64,000 nt of DNA from Clostridiales bacterium (GTDB taxonomy: Bacteria; Bacillota; Clostridia; Oscillospirales; CAG-272): positions 67,245-131,244 of the forward strand of contig JAAZIU010000028.1 of NCBI GenBank assembly GCA_012800735.1. The letters run 5' to 3'. Below the pieces are notes generated by a model, which ran no database searches, was not told where the DNA came from, and was given only the letters and a program-made list of their open reading frames with translations. The translations under genes were made by a program, and so were the position numbers. Below, in pieces: positions 1-8,912 of this stretch (within the stretch, counting starts at the first letter, position 1; every line of letters begins with the position of its first letter).

Positions 1-1130
1 TCGGAAAAGCGCTTTAAATTGAGATTATTGTATGAGGTCTGAAAATTCATCTCCTTTATGCCGTCAAATCCAGAAAGCGTTTGAATTCTCGCTTTCATCT
101 CCTCCGGATGCGGTTCGGCGGCGCTTTCGGCTACGATTATGTCGGGGCGGGAGACGGTATTTGTGTCTAAATTCGAGTAAAATATCGCCGTGTAAATAAA
201 CAAAACCGCGGGTATGGTTATCGCAAGCGCGGCTGACGTCAACTTCCGCTGCCGCAGGATTCCGGCGGAGATGATACGGCGGGTTGCCGACGTCTCCTCC
301 ATCACCGAAACGGTGGAGCCGGGTCGGGCGCAGTCTTCGGGGAGCCTTACTCCCTCGGCGGGCGGCGTCTTTTCAATTTGCCGCGCAAGGCGGAGGAACG
401 CCGCAAAAGCGACGGCGGTCACGAGGATGAACAGAAATACGGCGAGTTTCGGGGAGAAATGCCAGACCGTTTTGCCGAGCATAAGGTTCGAACCTTCGAT
501 GCGGAAGAAATATTTCGTTATCAGGAACGAAGCGAAATTGCCCGCCGGAATCGCTGCCGCAAAAGCAGGGAGCAGCGCCGAGAGGAGCTGAATTGAGAGG
601 GATTTGTACATTTTCGAGCCGTTTATGCCGAGCGCCCGCATTATGCCTAAATTGCGGCTTTGGCGAAGGATAAATACCCGCACCGAATATCTTATCGCGA
701 AAAGAGAAGGCAGCAGCGCAAAGGCGGTTATAACATAAACGATTGTCAGGTTTTCGTCGTAGAATTTATTTATCTCGCCGCTCCAGACAACCCCGCAGCC
801 GCTTTCGCCGTCATTGACCCGCGCGAGCATATCTTGCATGAGTTTTCTTGAAGTTTCTTCGTCTTCTTTGATATAGACTTTGTCATCCCGAACTTCAAAA
901 TTTATTCCGCGTTCTTTGAGGTAGTCCGTGTCATCGTCGTCTGCATTCAGAAGATAAAGATACGCGCCGCCGTGCCGCTCGTAATTATTTATCTGCCTTC
1001 CCCAGAAAGCGCCGTCGAAGATTGAGCTTATCGTCGACGCCGAAAAGATTGCGAGGAAAAGCACCAGAAAGAGGGTGACGAAGTCGGCCGGACGCCGCTC
1101 AATCCGGCGGCGGAGGTAGAGTAAAATCAT
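1..1130 (-). CDS. FtsX/MacB-type ABC transporter permease, 3' end outside window
   Basis: An open minus-strand frame starts at the ATG at 1128-1130 and runs without a stop to the left edge, giving about 376 residues. The start reads MILLYLRRRIERRP and is followed by a hydrophobic segment (VTLFLVLFLAIFSAST), then an extracellular stretch of about 100 mostly charged residues, then membrane segments near residues 130-150, 185-200 and 225-245 and again after a cytoplasmic linker (ALAITIPAVLFIY). The segment SVRVFILRQSRNLGIMRALG is the typical FtsX-domain signature of permeases that couple to a LolD/MacB-like ATPase. Known members move lipids, peptides or lipoproteins or act mechanically at the envelope. 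The substrate cannot be told and the partner ATPase is not in the window. No strong Shine-Dalgarno sequence is visible before the start. Confidence 0.85.
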   Translation of the reverse strand, partial: MILLYLRRRIERRPADFVTLFLVLFLAIFSASTISSIFDGAFWGRQINNYERHGGAYLYLLNADDDDTDYLKERGINFEVRDDKVYIKEDEETSRKLMQDMLARVNDGESGCGVVWSGEINKFYDENLTIVYVITAFALLPSLFAIRYSVRVFILRQSRNLGIMRALGINGSKMYKSLSIQLLSALLPAFAAAIPAGNFASFLITKYFFRIEGSNLMLGKTVWHFSPKLAVFLFILVTAVAFAAFLRLARQIEKTPPAEGVRLPEDCARPGSTVSVMEETSATRRIISAGILRQRKLTSAALAITIPAVLFIYTAIFYSNLDTNTVSRPDIIVAESAAEPHPEEMKARIQTLSGFDGIKEMNFQTSYNNLNLKRFS

Positions 1131-1232
1131 GGCGTTTACCGTAAAATCGGTTGTTCTGTCTTACATTTATATTATATATGAGCGGCGGCGGTTATAAAAG
1201 GTTAATTTGTGAACATCAGCCCGAATTTTCCG

Positions 1233-1265
1233 GAAAAAAAAGAAAGCCCTCCGGAGAAGGCTTTC
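1233..1265 (-). terminator. Rho-independent terminator after the Gfo/Idh gene
   Basis: On the minus strand a GAAAGCC...GGCTTTC stem with a short loop is followed by a run of eight T. It lies just past the stop at 1281 and closes the operon that begins near 7976. Confidence 0.85.
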
Positions 1266-1280
1266 TCTTGCTTTTATGAA

Positions 1281-2441
1281 TTAAAGCGATTTAATCTCAA
1301 CCAGCGCTTTTCTCTGGGCGCTCAGCTCAACCGCTTCGATTACGCGGCTGCACTCGACGCCGTCGCCGAAGCAGGGGGAAGTCGGGCGGTCGTTGGCTAT
1401 CGACTCGACAAACTCATACAGCTCGTGGACAAAGGTGTGCTCATAGCCGATAACGTGACCGGTCGGCCACCACGCCTGCATGTAGGGATGGCCGCCTTCG
1501 CTCGCCTGAATCAGGCGGAAGCCCTGGAGTCCGCCTTCGTCGTCGGCGGAGTAGTATTGCAGCTCGTTCATCCGCTCAAAGGAGAATTTGAAAGAGCCCT
1601 TGTCGCCGTTGACTTCGATTGAGAGGTCGTTCTTGTGTCCCTGCGCGAAGCGGGTGGCTTCGAACACGCCCATAGCGCCGTTTTCAAACTCGGCGATGAA
1701 GGTGGTACCGTCGTCGACGTCGACTTTGCCCATGGGGCCGCCGGAACCGGCGGAGGCGGAGAGACCCTGCATCGAGTCGGCAAGCGGGCGCTCCTCGATA
1801 AACGTCTTCTGCATTCCCATCACCGAGCGGAAATCGCCGGCGAAGAAGCGGGCGAGGTCGATGAAGTGCGCGCCGAGGTCGCCGAGCGAGCCGGAGCCAC
1901 AGATATCCTTCTGAAGCCGCCATACGAGCGGAAAATCGGGGTCGATTATGAAGTCCTGGAGATATGACGCGCGGATGTGGCGGATTGTGCCTATCTTGCC
2001 TTCGTCGATGAGCTGCTTTGCCAGCTGCACCGCCGGGGCGAAACGGTAGTTAAATCCGATCTGCGCCTTGACTCCGGCTTTGTCGGCGGCTTCTTTCATC
2101 GCGCGGGCGTCGGCGAGATTGAGCGCCAGCGGCTTTTCGCAGAAAACGTGCTTGCCTTCGGCCGCCGCCGCTATGGCGATTTCCTTGTGGGTGTTCGAGG
2201 GGGAGGTGATGTCGACCATGTCGATATCCGGGCGGCTGACCAGCTTTTTCCAGTCGGTCTCGCAGTCCTCCCAGCCGAATTTGTCGGCGGCGCGCTTCAG
2301 CCACTCGCCGTCCCGCCCGCAGATGGCTTTGCGGTTCAAGCCGACGCTGAGATCAAAGAACATCGGGAGCCGCGCGTAGGCGTTGGAATGCGCCTTTCCC
2401 ATGAATTTGTAGCCGATAAGGCCGACATTAAGTGTCTTCAT
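1281..2441 (-). CDS. Gfo/Idh/MocA family NAD(P)-dependent oxidoreductase
   Basis: The 386-residue protein begins with a Rossmann nucleotide-binding motif (VGLIGYKFMGKAHSNAY, residues 6-22) and carries the family's CEKPLALN motif near residue 98, whose lysine is part of the catalytic site. The C-terminal half is the alpha/beta substrate domain. Family members oxidise or reduce sugars, inositols and sugar acids with NAD(P). A GGAGG ribosome site sits 9 bases before the ATG. It is the last gene of the operon with the SLH phosphodiester glycosidase and the URO-D protein and ends in a strong terminator. The sugar substrate cannot be deduced. A second member of the family lies at 44821-46071. Confidence 0.92.
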   Translation of the reverse strand: MKTLNVGLIGYKFMGKAHSNAYARLPMFFDLSVGLNRKAICGRDGEWLKRAADKFGWEDCETDWKKLVSRPDIDMVDITSPSNTHKEIAIAAAAEGKHVFCEKPLALNLADARAMKEAADKAGVKAQIGFNYRFAPAVQLAKQLIDEGKIGTIRHIRASYLQDFIIDPDFPLVWRLQKDICGSGSLGDLGAHFIDLARFFAGDFRSVMGMQKTFIEERPLADSMQGLSASAGSGGPMGKVDVDDGTTFIAEFENGAMGVFEATRFAQGHKNDLSIEVNGDKGSFKFSFERMNELQYYSADDEGGLQGFRLIQASEGGHPYMQAWWPTGHVIGYEHTFVHELYEFVESIANDRPTSPCFGDGVECSRVIEAVELSAQRKALVEIKSL

Positions 2442-2488
2442 AGTTTACTTGCCTCCGTTTTTTATATTTTCGTTTTTTGGTTTCGGTT

Positions 2489-5269
2489 TTACATCGCCGC
2501 GTCTAATTTTGCGAATATCGCCGCGATTTCGGCGCGGGTGACGAGTCCGCCGGGTTTCAGCGAGCCGTCGGGATATCCGCTTATCACTCCCGCCCCGACG
2601 CAGAGCGCGGCGTTGTCGGCCGCCCAGGCGGGGAGCTTGTCTTTGTCGGTGAAATCAATGGCGGCGGGGGGTTTGTCTTTCAGAAGGGCGCCCAGCACCT
2701 GCATGACCTCTGCCCGGGTGATGTTGTCGGACGCCGCGAAGATAACGTCTTCTCCATCCCCGCGGCCGCGCATCAGCCCGGCGGAAACAGCGGCGCGGAC
2801 ATAAGGCTTAGCCCATTCGGGGCAGTTGTCGGCAATTACGACCGACGGGTTGTCGCTTATTTCAAGATAGCTTGTCAGCAGCTTTGCGAATTCGGCGCGG
2901 GTCAGAAGCCCGGCGGGGCGGTATTCTCGCCTGCCGCCGTCGATCTTGTATCCGTCCGCTATCCCCATCAGATGCGCTTTTTCGATGTATTCATAAGCCC
3001 AGCTGTCGCCGGTATCGGCAAAGGTGTCGCCTGGTTCTAAATATACGGCTTTAAGGGCGGAATAGGAGACGTATCTTGCCGCGTCGGCCGCGCTGTAAAG
3101 TACCCGGACGAAAGTCAGCGGCTGAGCGGCGGTTTTCGGGATTTCCGCCGTCAGAATCGTCTTTTTTGCGCGGTTCAGCGCCGCTTTCGGCTGATATTCG
3201 ACGACGAATGTATTTCCGTCGGCGTCGCGCAGCTCCGCCGCGAGAGAGGCGGCGTCGGTTGTGTTCGCCGTTACCTCAATCCCGCGCAGCCCGGGTTCAA
3301 GACGGGAAGAGGCGGAGGAAAGCAGGTCGGTTCCGATGCCGAGGCTTATTTCATATTCTCCCGCCGCGCCGCCGGCGCCTGCTTCGGCTATGATTATGTC
3401 GGTGTCAACGCCGACGAGGTTGTAGTTGTTATAGAGCTTGTATCTTGCCGCGTTGTCCGCCCTGACGATATATCCGAAGCGAGACCAGTAAAGAATGTCT
3501 TCCGGCGGCTCGCCGCGGTTTCGTCCGGCGGTGTCGGGACGCCAGGTGGGGTCGAGTTCGGGGGTGTAGTTTTCGCCGAATTTGAGATCGTCTATGCCGA
3601 CGGCGCAGTCGAGCGGGTAATAGCTGCCCTCGGGGGTAAAATCGACCCAGCCGTCAAGCGCGGCGCGCTCGGAGGAGGATCTCAGGATAAGCCGCGTCAG
3701 CCTGTCGGCGACCATAACCGCGGCGGATACCGTCGGTATTTCGACATAGCCTTCATGGCCGCCGGAGCGCAGAGACGCGGATATCTCGGCTTTGCCGGGA
3801 GCTCCCGCCGTGAATGTCGAGCCTGAAAAGCTGCCGGAATTCTGATTTACGCCGTACGAAACATCGTCGGGGGAAAGCTTCGTCCAGCCGGTCGTTGAGC
3901 GCAGCCAGCAGGAAAAATCGACGCTGCCGCCTGCCATTACCGCCGGCTTTTCCGGCTCGATATGCAGGCGAAGGTCGTAGCCGCCGGGTCTTTTGCAGAA
4001 GATCAGCGCGTTGCTTATCTTGCGCTCGGCGCCGTCTTTCGGGATGTTTACCGGAACAAATCCCCGCGGGGTGTCGGCGGCTACCGTCGATGAGCCGCCG
4101 CCGTCAAGGTTGAGGGCGTTTATACAGCCCAGAGACTTCATCGCTTCGGCAAGCTGTGCGAGAGTCAGCCCCTCGGCTTTCTCCGGCAGCTTTCCGTCGC
4201 AGGAGAAAAAGACTACGCCGCCGTCGGGGCGGATTCCGACCGCAGTACGGGGATTCTTTTCCTTTTCATGGTCTTCGTCGGTGAGGTTTTCGTCAAAACA
4301 GCCGTTTTGAAGGATCTCATCTCCCCCGCCGAAGGCAAAAGAAATGAAAGAATTATCAGAAGCAGAGGCGGGGGAGCCTCCGCCGAACCCTGACGAGGAA
4401 TCAATGAATCCGACTCCGCTTTGTTGCGGCAGTCCGTCGACGTCGATGTTTATCGAGACTTGATCGCCGGCTTTCAATGATGAAAAGAGCGGATCGGAAA
4501 AAGCCGCGCTGTCGTTTGCTATCGAAAGCACCGCGCACCCGGGGGTCAGCGGGGTGTCGGTTACGTCGTTGTCGACGCGCAGCACGACGCCCTGAATTGT
4601 CGAGTTTACGTAAAAGCCGGTCTGTCCCGTCTGAATCACGATTTCGCGGGAGGGCTGCTCCGAGTGGGTGGATTCGCCGTATTCGGTGTTGAGAAGATAG
4701 GCGCCGTACACGCCGGGGAATTTATTCAGATGGTCGATCTTTGCCGCAGCTCCGCCGGATGATATGGTTATCCGGGTAGAGAGACGGCGGATGCTCGCGT
4801 CTCCGTTTGACGTGACGACGAAAGACGCCCCCTCGCCGCTTGAGAGCAGGATGTTGTCTTTTATTGAGATCCCCAACGGAACGCCGGTCTTCATCGAGAA
4901 GAAATCGAGGTTTACCCCGGCAAGCAGCCACGCCGCCTGCGGGTTTGTCATCTTCTCGGTTTCCGCCATCGAAGTCAGGGTCTTGCGGCCGTATACCGAG
5001 CCACCGTTTGTGTAAATTGCGGCGGAGCCGTATGAGCGCGGGTCCCAGCAGAGCGTCCAGCCCCGCAGCGTTTCGCCGGGTGTTTCGTTTTCGGGGTTCC
5101 AGGCGTATATCCGGCTCATGGTAAGTCCGTCCGAGAGCGTTTCGCTGCTTATCAGCGATTCTTTGTAGACGGAAAAGCCGCCGGCGGGGTCATAAAAGGC
5201 AGACGATGCAAAGGGTATCGCAGATAATATAATTAATATCGAAAGCAGCAGCGAGAGGGATTTTTTCAT
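2489..5269 (-). CDS. Secreted phosphodiester glycosidase (NAGPA-like) with C-terminal SLH domains
   Basis: This 926-residue protein starts with a signal peptide (SLLLSILIILSAIPFASSA). The NAGPA/phosphodiester glycosidase domain occupies roughly residues 100-425, with the diagnostic stretches NPRTAVGIRPDG (339-350) and NALNLDGGGSST (384-395). The middle holds beta-rich regions that may bind carbohydrate. Residues about 748-926 form three S-layer-homology repeats, each with a TRAE-type motif, which in Gram-positive bacteria attach proteins to pyruvylated cell-wall polymer. The family removes sugars from phosphodiester-linked glycoconjugates such as wall glycans. The start ATG overlaps the stop of the preceding URO-D gene (ATGA), so translation is probably coupled. 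A second, membrane-anchored NAGPA protein is at 8897-10147. Confidence 0.88.
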   Translation of the reverse strand: MKKSLSLLLSILIILSAIPFASSAFYDPAGGFSVYKESLISSETLSDGLTMSRIYAWNPENETPGETLRGWTLCWDPRSYGSAAIYTNGGSVYGRKTLTSMAETEKMTNPQAAWLLAGVNLDFFSMKTGVPLGISIKDNILLSSGEGASFVVTSNGDASIRRLSTRITISSGGAAAKIDHLNKFPGVYGAYLLNTEYGESTHSEQPSREIVIQTGQTGFYVNSTIQGVVLRVDNDVTDTPLTPGCAVLSIANDSAAFSDPLFSSLKAGDQVSINIDVDGLPQQSGVGFIDSSSGFGGGSPASASDNSFISFAFGGGDEILQNGCFDENLTDEDHEKEKNPRTAVGIRPDGGVVFFSCDGKLPEKAEGLTLAQLAEAMKSLGCINALNLDGGGSSTVAADTPRGFVPVNIPKDGAERKISNALIFCKRPGGYDLRLHIEPEKPAVMAGGSVDFSCWLRSTTGWTKLSPDDVSYGVNQNSGSFSGSTFTAGAPGKAEISASLRSGGHEGYVEIPTVSAAVMVADRLTRLILRSSSERAALDGWVDFTPEGSYYPLDCAVGIDDLKFGENYTPELDPTWRPDTAGRNRGEPPEDILYWSRFGYIVRADNAARYKLYNNYNLVGVDTDIIIAEAGAGGAAGEYEISLGIGTDLLSSASSRLEPGLRGIEVTANTTDAASLAAELRDADGNTFVVEYQPKAALNRAKKTILTAEIPKTAAQPLTFVRVLYSAADAARYVSYSALKAVYLEPGDTFADTGDSWAYEYIEKAHLMGIADGYKIDGGRREYRPAGLLTRAEFAKLLTSYLEISDNPSVVIADNCPEWAKPYVRAAVSAGLMRGRGDGEDVIFAASDNITRAEVMQVLGALLKDKPPAAIDFTDKDKLPAWAADNAALCVGAGVISGYPDGSLKPGGLVTRAEIAAIFAKLDAAM

Positions 5270-6378
5270 TGAAATATCCTTTTAAAGCGGTCGGTGTAGT
5301 ATTGAACATTCTCCCATTTTGCGTCGGGCGGGAGACGGTGATCGGGGCAGGGGATGAATCCGCCGAGGTCGATTTGCGCTTTAAGCCGCTCGAGTTCGGC
5401 GTCAACGTCGGAATAGTCGCCGGCGAGGATAAGCTTGTTCATTCCGCCGACGCCGCGAAGACCGCGGCCGTATTTTTCCCGCCAGGGGATAATGGTAGCC
5501 TCCCAGGTGCCGTATTCGATCGGGAACATTATATTTACGCCGTTTTCAAGCCAGATCGGCACCAAAAGATCGATGTTGCCGTCGCAGTCGAGGGAAGACA
5601 GCTCGCAGCCGTGTTTTGCAAGCAGGTCTGTGAGGCGGCGGTAGTGCGGACCGACAAATTCTTCGAAGATATCCGGCTTTACGAGAGGGCCGTTTTTATA
5701 GCAGATATCCTCCCAAAAATGACCGAAGTCGGGGCGGATTCCGGCGCCTAAAACCGCTTCTAAGTTTGTGTAGCAGACGTCGGCGACGGCGTTTATCAGG
5801 TCGGCAAAAAGTTCTTCGTCGTCGTAATAAAGGTAGGAAAGCTCCTCGACGCCTAACATATCGCGGATGCAGCCGTAAAGTGAGCCGACGTGGACCCCGA
5901 AAGGCCGGTCCTGTATCTCGTCCTGCCTTGCCGCTACCTGCTTTAAATGCTCAAGGTTGTAGCGGGCGGGAGACGGCTGCAGTTTAGGAAGATAAAGCTC
6001 CTCAAAGGCTTTTCTGTCGGTCAGAAGGGTGCCGATAGTCTGGGCGAAAGAGTCGGCGCCGGGGCGGCTGCGCTCGATCATGCCGGCGCCGTTTACGTAT
6101 GTGACGTATTCGCCGTCGCGGGAAAGCTCCTTATACTCAAATCCCGGCAGCAGTCCGCCGTGCGAGCCGACGGAGGCGTACCAGCCGTAATCGAAGCCCA
6201 ATTTTTTGAAGACGCGGTTTTCCTTGTCAGGGGCTTTCATATCTTCGTCGGAGATGTGTCCCTGGGCGTGCCAGACGCCGTAAAGCTCGTCCCACGCGCC
6301 GAAATGCACGCAGGGAAGGGCGTCGTAGTCCTGATAATTCAGGATAGCCATTGTATTTTGGCGAAGCGTTTTGCTCAT
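5266..6378 (-). CDS. Uroporphyrinogen decarboxylase (URO-D) family protein
   Basis: The 370-residue protein has the overall pattern of the URO-D superfamily, including the C-terminal segment LSSLDCDGNIDLLVPIWLEN, the later FPIEYGTWE stretch and GVGGMNKLILA. In Clostridia most such proteins are not haem enzymes but relatives of MtaA/MtbA, which transfer methyl groups from corrinoid proteins. No other porphyrin gene is adjacent, which favours that broader reading. A corrinoid-related activation-domain protein at 61809 shows that corrinoid chemistry is plausible in this genome, though the two are far apart. An AGAGGTG ribosome site precedes the ATG. The stop overlaps the next gene by four bases. 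The substrate is unknown. Confidence 0.8.
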   Translation of the reverse strand: MSKTLRQNTMAILNYQDYDALPCVHFGAWDELYGVWHAQGHISDEDMKAPDKENRVFKKLGFDYGWYASVGSHGGLLPGFEYKELSRDGEYVTYVNGAGMIERSRPGADSFAQTIGTLLTDRKAFEELYLPKLQPSPARYNLEHLKQVAARQDEIQDRPFGVHVGSLYGCIRDMLGVEELSYLYYDDEELFADLINAVADVCYTNLEAVLGAGIRPDFGHFWEDICYKNGPLVKPDIFEEFVGPHYRRLTDLLAKHGCELSSLDCDGNIDLLVPIWLENGVNIMFPIEYGTWEATIIPWREKYGRGLRGVGGMNKLILAGDYSDVDAELERLKAQIDLGGFIPCPDHRLPPDAKWENVQYYTDRFKRIFQ

Positions 6379-6421
6379 ATCGCACCTCTTGATTCGGTAT
6401 TGGTCGATTTATTTTGTATAA

Positions 6422-7207
6422 TTAACTTTTAATTTCCCGCCAGCCGTCGAGGCCGGCTTTTTTTATCGCGCCGAAGATACGCTGCTTTACCCCTTTTTCT
6501 TTTTTGTCAAGCGATTCAAGCAGCTTTCGGGCTTCTTCCCGCTCGGTTCTGCCGTCTTCGGGGCAGAGATTCGGGAACAGCGGCAGGGAGGAATTGCGGC
6601 CGACGAAGTTTTTTATCTCTTTCTCCTCAATATAGCAGAGCGGGCGGATGAGGGTTATGTCCCGCCGGTCGAGATAGGTAATCGGCGAAAGTGTTCCGAT
6701 GCGTCCTTCGTGTATCAGCGCCAGCATGAAGGTGTCGACGACGTCATCGAAGTGGTGCCCTAAAGCGACTTTGTTCGCGCCCATATCCTGCGCCGCCGAG
6801 TGAAGCGCGCCGCGCCGCATCCGGGCGCAGAGGCTGCAGGGGTTTGACTCTTTTCTTACATCGAAGACGATTTTCGCTGTCTTCGTCGGGATGACGCGGT
6901 ATTCAATACCGTATCTGCGGCAGAAATCGGAGGCGGGGGAGAAATCCGCCCCTTCAAAGCCCATGTCAACAGTCGCCGCGCAGATGTCGAAACTTACCGG
7001 CAGAAACTTTTTCAGCTCAACAAGCGCCGCCAGAAGAGCGGCGGAGTCTTTGCCGCCGGAGAGACCGACTAAGATTTTGTCTCCGTCGGCAATCATATCA
7101 TAATCTTCGACGGCGCGGCGGACATGGCTGAGTAAGCGTTTTGCGCCGACAAATCCGGCAAATGAGTTTTCGCTTCCGGAAATTTCTTCCGGCAATTCAC
7201 CGCTCAT
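6422..7207 (-). CDS. TtcA-like tRNA 2-thiolation protein (PP-loop ATPase)
   Basis: The chosen start at 7207 forms an ATGA overlap with the upstream glycosyltransferase stop; longer in-frame starts would lie inside that gene. The 261-residue product has the PP-loop SGGKDS at residues 50-55, a CxxC pair (C124, C127) in SNPCSLCARMRRG, a GHHFDD motif at 150-155 and a further cysteine in FPNLCPEDG. This is the layout of TtcA, which adenylates the base and uses a 4Fe-4S cluster to put sulfur on C32 of tRNA. Members of the wider TtcA/TtuA group can modify other positions, so the exact nucleotide is inferred. It sits in an operon of surface and oxidoreductase genes without an obvious functional link. 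Confidence 0.85.
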   Translation of the reverse strand: MSGELPEEISGSENSFAGFVGAKRLLSHVRRAVEDYDMIADGDKILVGLSGGKDSAALLAALVELKKFLPVSFDICAATVDMGFEGADFSPASDFCRRYGIEYRVIPTKTAKIVFDVRKESNPCSLCARMRRGALHSAAQDMGANKVALGHHFDDVVDTFMLALIHEGRIGTLSPITYLDRRDITLIRPLCYIEEKEIKNFVGRNSSLPLFPNLCPEDGRTEREEARKLLESLDKKEKGVKQRIFGAIKKAGLDGWREIKS

Positions 7208-7947
7208 TTTTTCGGTTTTCCGTGTTTGAGGCGGTATCCTACGGCGTTCAATATAAAGGCGGGGAGCGCCATCATCCGTCCGATTCGGCTCGGCTGTTTC
7301 ATCAGCCGGTAGAACCACTCGAGGTGATGGTCGATGAACCATTGCGGCGCGCGCTTTGCCGTGCCGGCGTATACGTCGATGGAGCCGCCGAAGCAGCCGG
7401 CGAGGGTGACAGATTCGAATTTCGCTTTATTCTCTTTTACCCAGCTCTCCTGCCGCGGAACGCCCATGCAGACGCAGAGCAGTTTTGCGCCGCTTTCGTT
7501 TATCTGCCGGACGACTTCTTCGTCGTCCTTGAAATATCCGTCGCGGGTACCGGCTATGATAAGTCCGGGATTGGCTTTTTTGAGATTTTCCGCCGCGGTA
7601 TCCGCGACTCCCGGCTTGCCGCCGAGCAGGAAGACCGGAACTCCGATCTCCGCCGAAAGGGTCATCAGCCGCCCCATCAGGTCAACCCCGGCGACTTTGC
7701 CCTTTTTAAGCGGCGCGCCGAGTATCTTCGACGCCAGCACAACGCCCGCCCCGTCGGGGATTATCAGGGCGGCGTCGTTGATTATATCGTAATATTCCGG
7801 CTGTTTTATGCAGAGCCGGACTATCTCCGAGTTCGGCGTGTGAATTGCTTTGCAGCCTTTTTCCGCGAGCAGCCCGCGGCAGAATTCGACCGCTTCGTCG
7901 AGGGTGCAGGAGTCGAAAGGCACTCCCATAATGTTTATCTTTTCCAT
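7204..7947 (-). CDS. WecG/TagA/CpsF family glycosyltransferase
   Basis: The start at 7947 (MEKINIMGVPFDSC) follows an ACGGAG ribosome site; an upstream in-frame ATG at 8004 overlaps the promoter and is rejected. The 247 residues match the family throughout: HTPNSEIV, IPDGAGVV, GVDLMGRLM, FLLGGKPGVA and CMGVPRQESWV. Members add N-acetylmannosamine or related sugars to undecaprenyl-linked GlcNAc during wall teichoic acid (TagA) or enterobacterial antigen synthesis at the inner face of the membrane. It is the first gene of the operon that also carries an NAGPA/SLH enzyme, consistent with a wall-glycan theme. The sugar donor is not determinable from sequence. Confidence 0.92.
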   Translation of the reverse strand: MEKINIMGVPFDSCTLDEAVEFCRGLLAEKGCKAIHTPNSEIVRLCIKQPEYYDIINDAALIIPDGAGVVLASKILGAPLKKGKVAGVDLMGRLMTLSAEIGVPVFLLGGKPGVADTAAENLKKANPGLIIAGTRDGYFKDDEEVVRQINESGAKLLCVCMGVPRQESWVKENKAKFESVTLAGCFGGSIDVYAGTAKRAPQWFIDHHLEWFYRLMKQPSRIGRMMALPAFILNAVGYRLKHGKPKK

Positions 7948-7975
7948 TGATATACTCCGTCGTTTCGGTATAATG

Positions 7976-8004
7976 ATTATAGCATAATTTGCCGTGCTTT
8001 TCAA
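7976..8004 (-). promoter_or_regulatory. Housekeeping sigma promoter for the wecG-like operon
   Basis: On the minus strand TTGAAA is followed by a 17-base spacer and TATAAT, with an extended TG before the -10. It lies about 30 bases upstream of the glycosyltransferase start. Confidence 0.85.
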
Positions 8005-8015
8005 GTAAATGAGTT

Positions 8016-8047
8016 AAATAAAAAAGAATGATCCCGAAAGACCATTC
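8016..8047 (-). terminator. Terminator after the FNT-type channel gene
   Basis: On the minus strand an 8-pair stem, GAATGGTC with GATCATTC including one G-U, is followed by TTTTTTATTT. Confidence 0.85.
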
Positions 8048-8066
8048 ATTGATTTAAAACCATCTT

Positions 8067-8828
8067 TTATTTGTTTTCCGCGCCCGCCGGTTCCGCCGTG
8101 TTTCTGACGGCTCGCAAAACCGCCGACGCCAGCATTCCGCCGAGCATATTTCCGAGGGCAGTCGTTGAAATTATTATAAACTGCGCCGCGAATGAAAAAT
8201 CATACAAGGTTGACGCAATCAGCACCCCCGAAAGGGTCGTCATGCAGTTGGAAAACCCGCCGATGGTATATCCGAACACCGCAAGTATCAGCATGTAAAA
8301 TTTTCCGGCGCGTTTATAATATTCAATTCCGATAAATGTCAGAATCCCGCATACCATCGAGCGGACGATGAACCACGGGGCAAAACCGATTAAAACTCCC
8401 GCGTCGGTCCCGAAGGAATTTGAAACCGAGTTATAAGCCGCGGATACGGCGCTCGGACAAGCTCCGCTGAAAAGTTCGTTCAGCGTCGTTTCGGTTCCCG
8501 ATATGAGCCCGGGCAGCAAAAAAGAGAATCTGAGCAGATTGTGCATGATAAAACAGCCGGCAAAGTTCGCCGCGTATATCAGGAAAAGATTTCCGGTCGA
8601 TTTCAGCGCCGGTTTTTCATACAGAAAATAGCCCGCCGCGCCGGCAAACATTTTCAGCTTGCCTAAATTCGCAGCCAGCAGTCCGGCCGCAAGCATCATG
8701 GGAGCGGCAAGCGCCGTAATCGGGGAAGCCGCGCCGTCGCCTAAAATCTTGTAATAGATAAACGCCGCGATATATAATATCATTCCGGCGGCAATTCCGG
8801 ACAATCCTGTGTTTAAAACTTTCTTCAT
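8067..8828 (-). CDS. Formate/nitrite transporter (FNT) family membrane protein
   Basis: The 253-residue product is almost wholly hydrophobic, with about six to seven membrane segments. The stretches VRSMVCGILTFIGIEYY, GYTIGGFSNCMTTL and ALGNMLGGML resemble the conserved half-helix and C-terminal regions of FocA/NirC-type anion channels. FNT proteins are aquaporin-like pentamers that move formate, nitrite, hydrosulfide or lactate. Formate movement would fit an anaerobe with glycyl radical enzymes, but that link is inference because no pyruvate formate-lyase is adjacent. The gene is flanked by a terminator on each side and so is probably transcribed separately. The match is diffuse and the exact substrate is open. 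Confidence 0.7.
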   Translation of the reverse strand: MKKVLNTGLSGIAAGMILYIAAFIYYKILGDGAASPITALAAPMMLAAGLLAANLGKLKMFAGAAGYFLYEKPALKSTGNLFLIYAANFAGCFIMHNLLRFSFLLPGLISGTETTLNELFSGACPSAVSAAYNSVSNSFGTDAGVLIGFAPWFIVRSMVCGILTFIGIEYYKRAGKFYMLILAVFGYTIGGFSNCMTTLSGVLIASTLYDFSFAAQFIIISTTALGNMLGGMLASAVLRAVRNTAEPAGAENK

Positions 8829-8886
8829 TAAATCTGTTACCGTCTTTCAAAATACTTACGGGCGGCGGCTTTGTCTGTTTGCACAA

Positions 8887-8912
8887 AGAAGCGAGTTTAA
8901 CCCTCGCTTTTG
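8887..8912 (-). terminator. Hairpin at the end of the second phosphodiester glycosidase gene
   Basis: On the minus strand AAGCGAG and CTCGCTT pair around a short loop that contains the stop codon region, followed by the modest T-rich run TCTTTG. It is a weak terminator. Confidence 0.5.

Noticed and set aside
7205-7342. Longer N-terminus of the TtcA-like protein from 7342
   Set aside because: It would lie inside the upstream glycosyltransferase, whereas the ATGA overlap gives a natural start at 7207.
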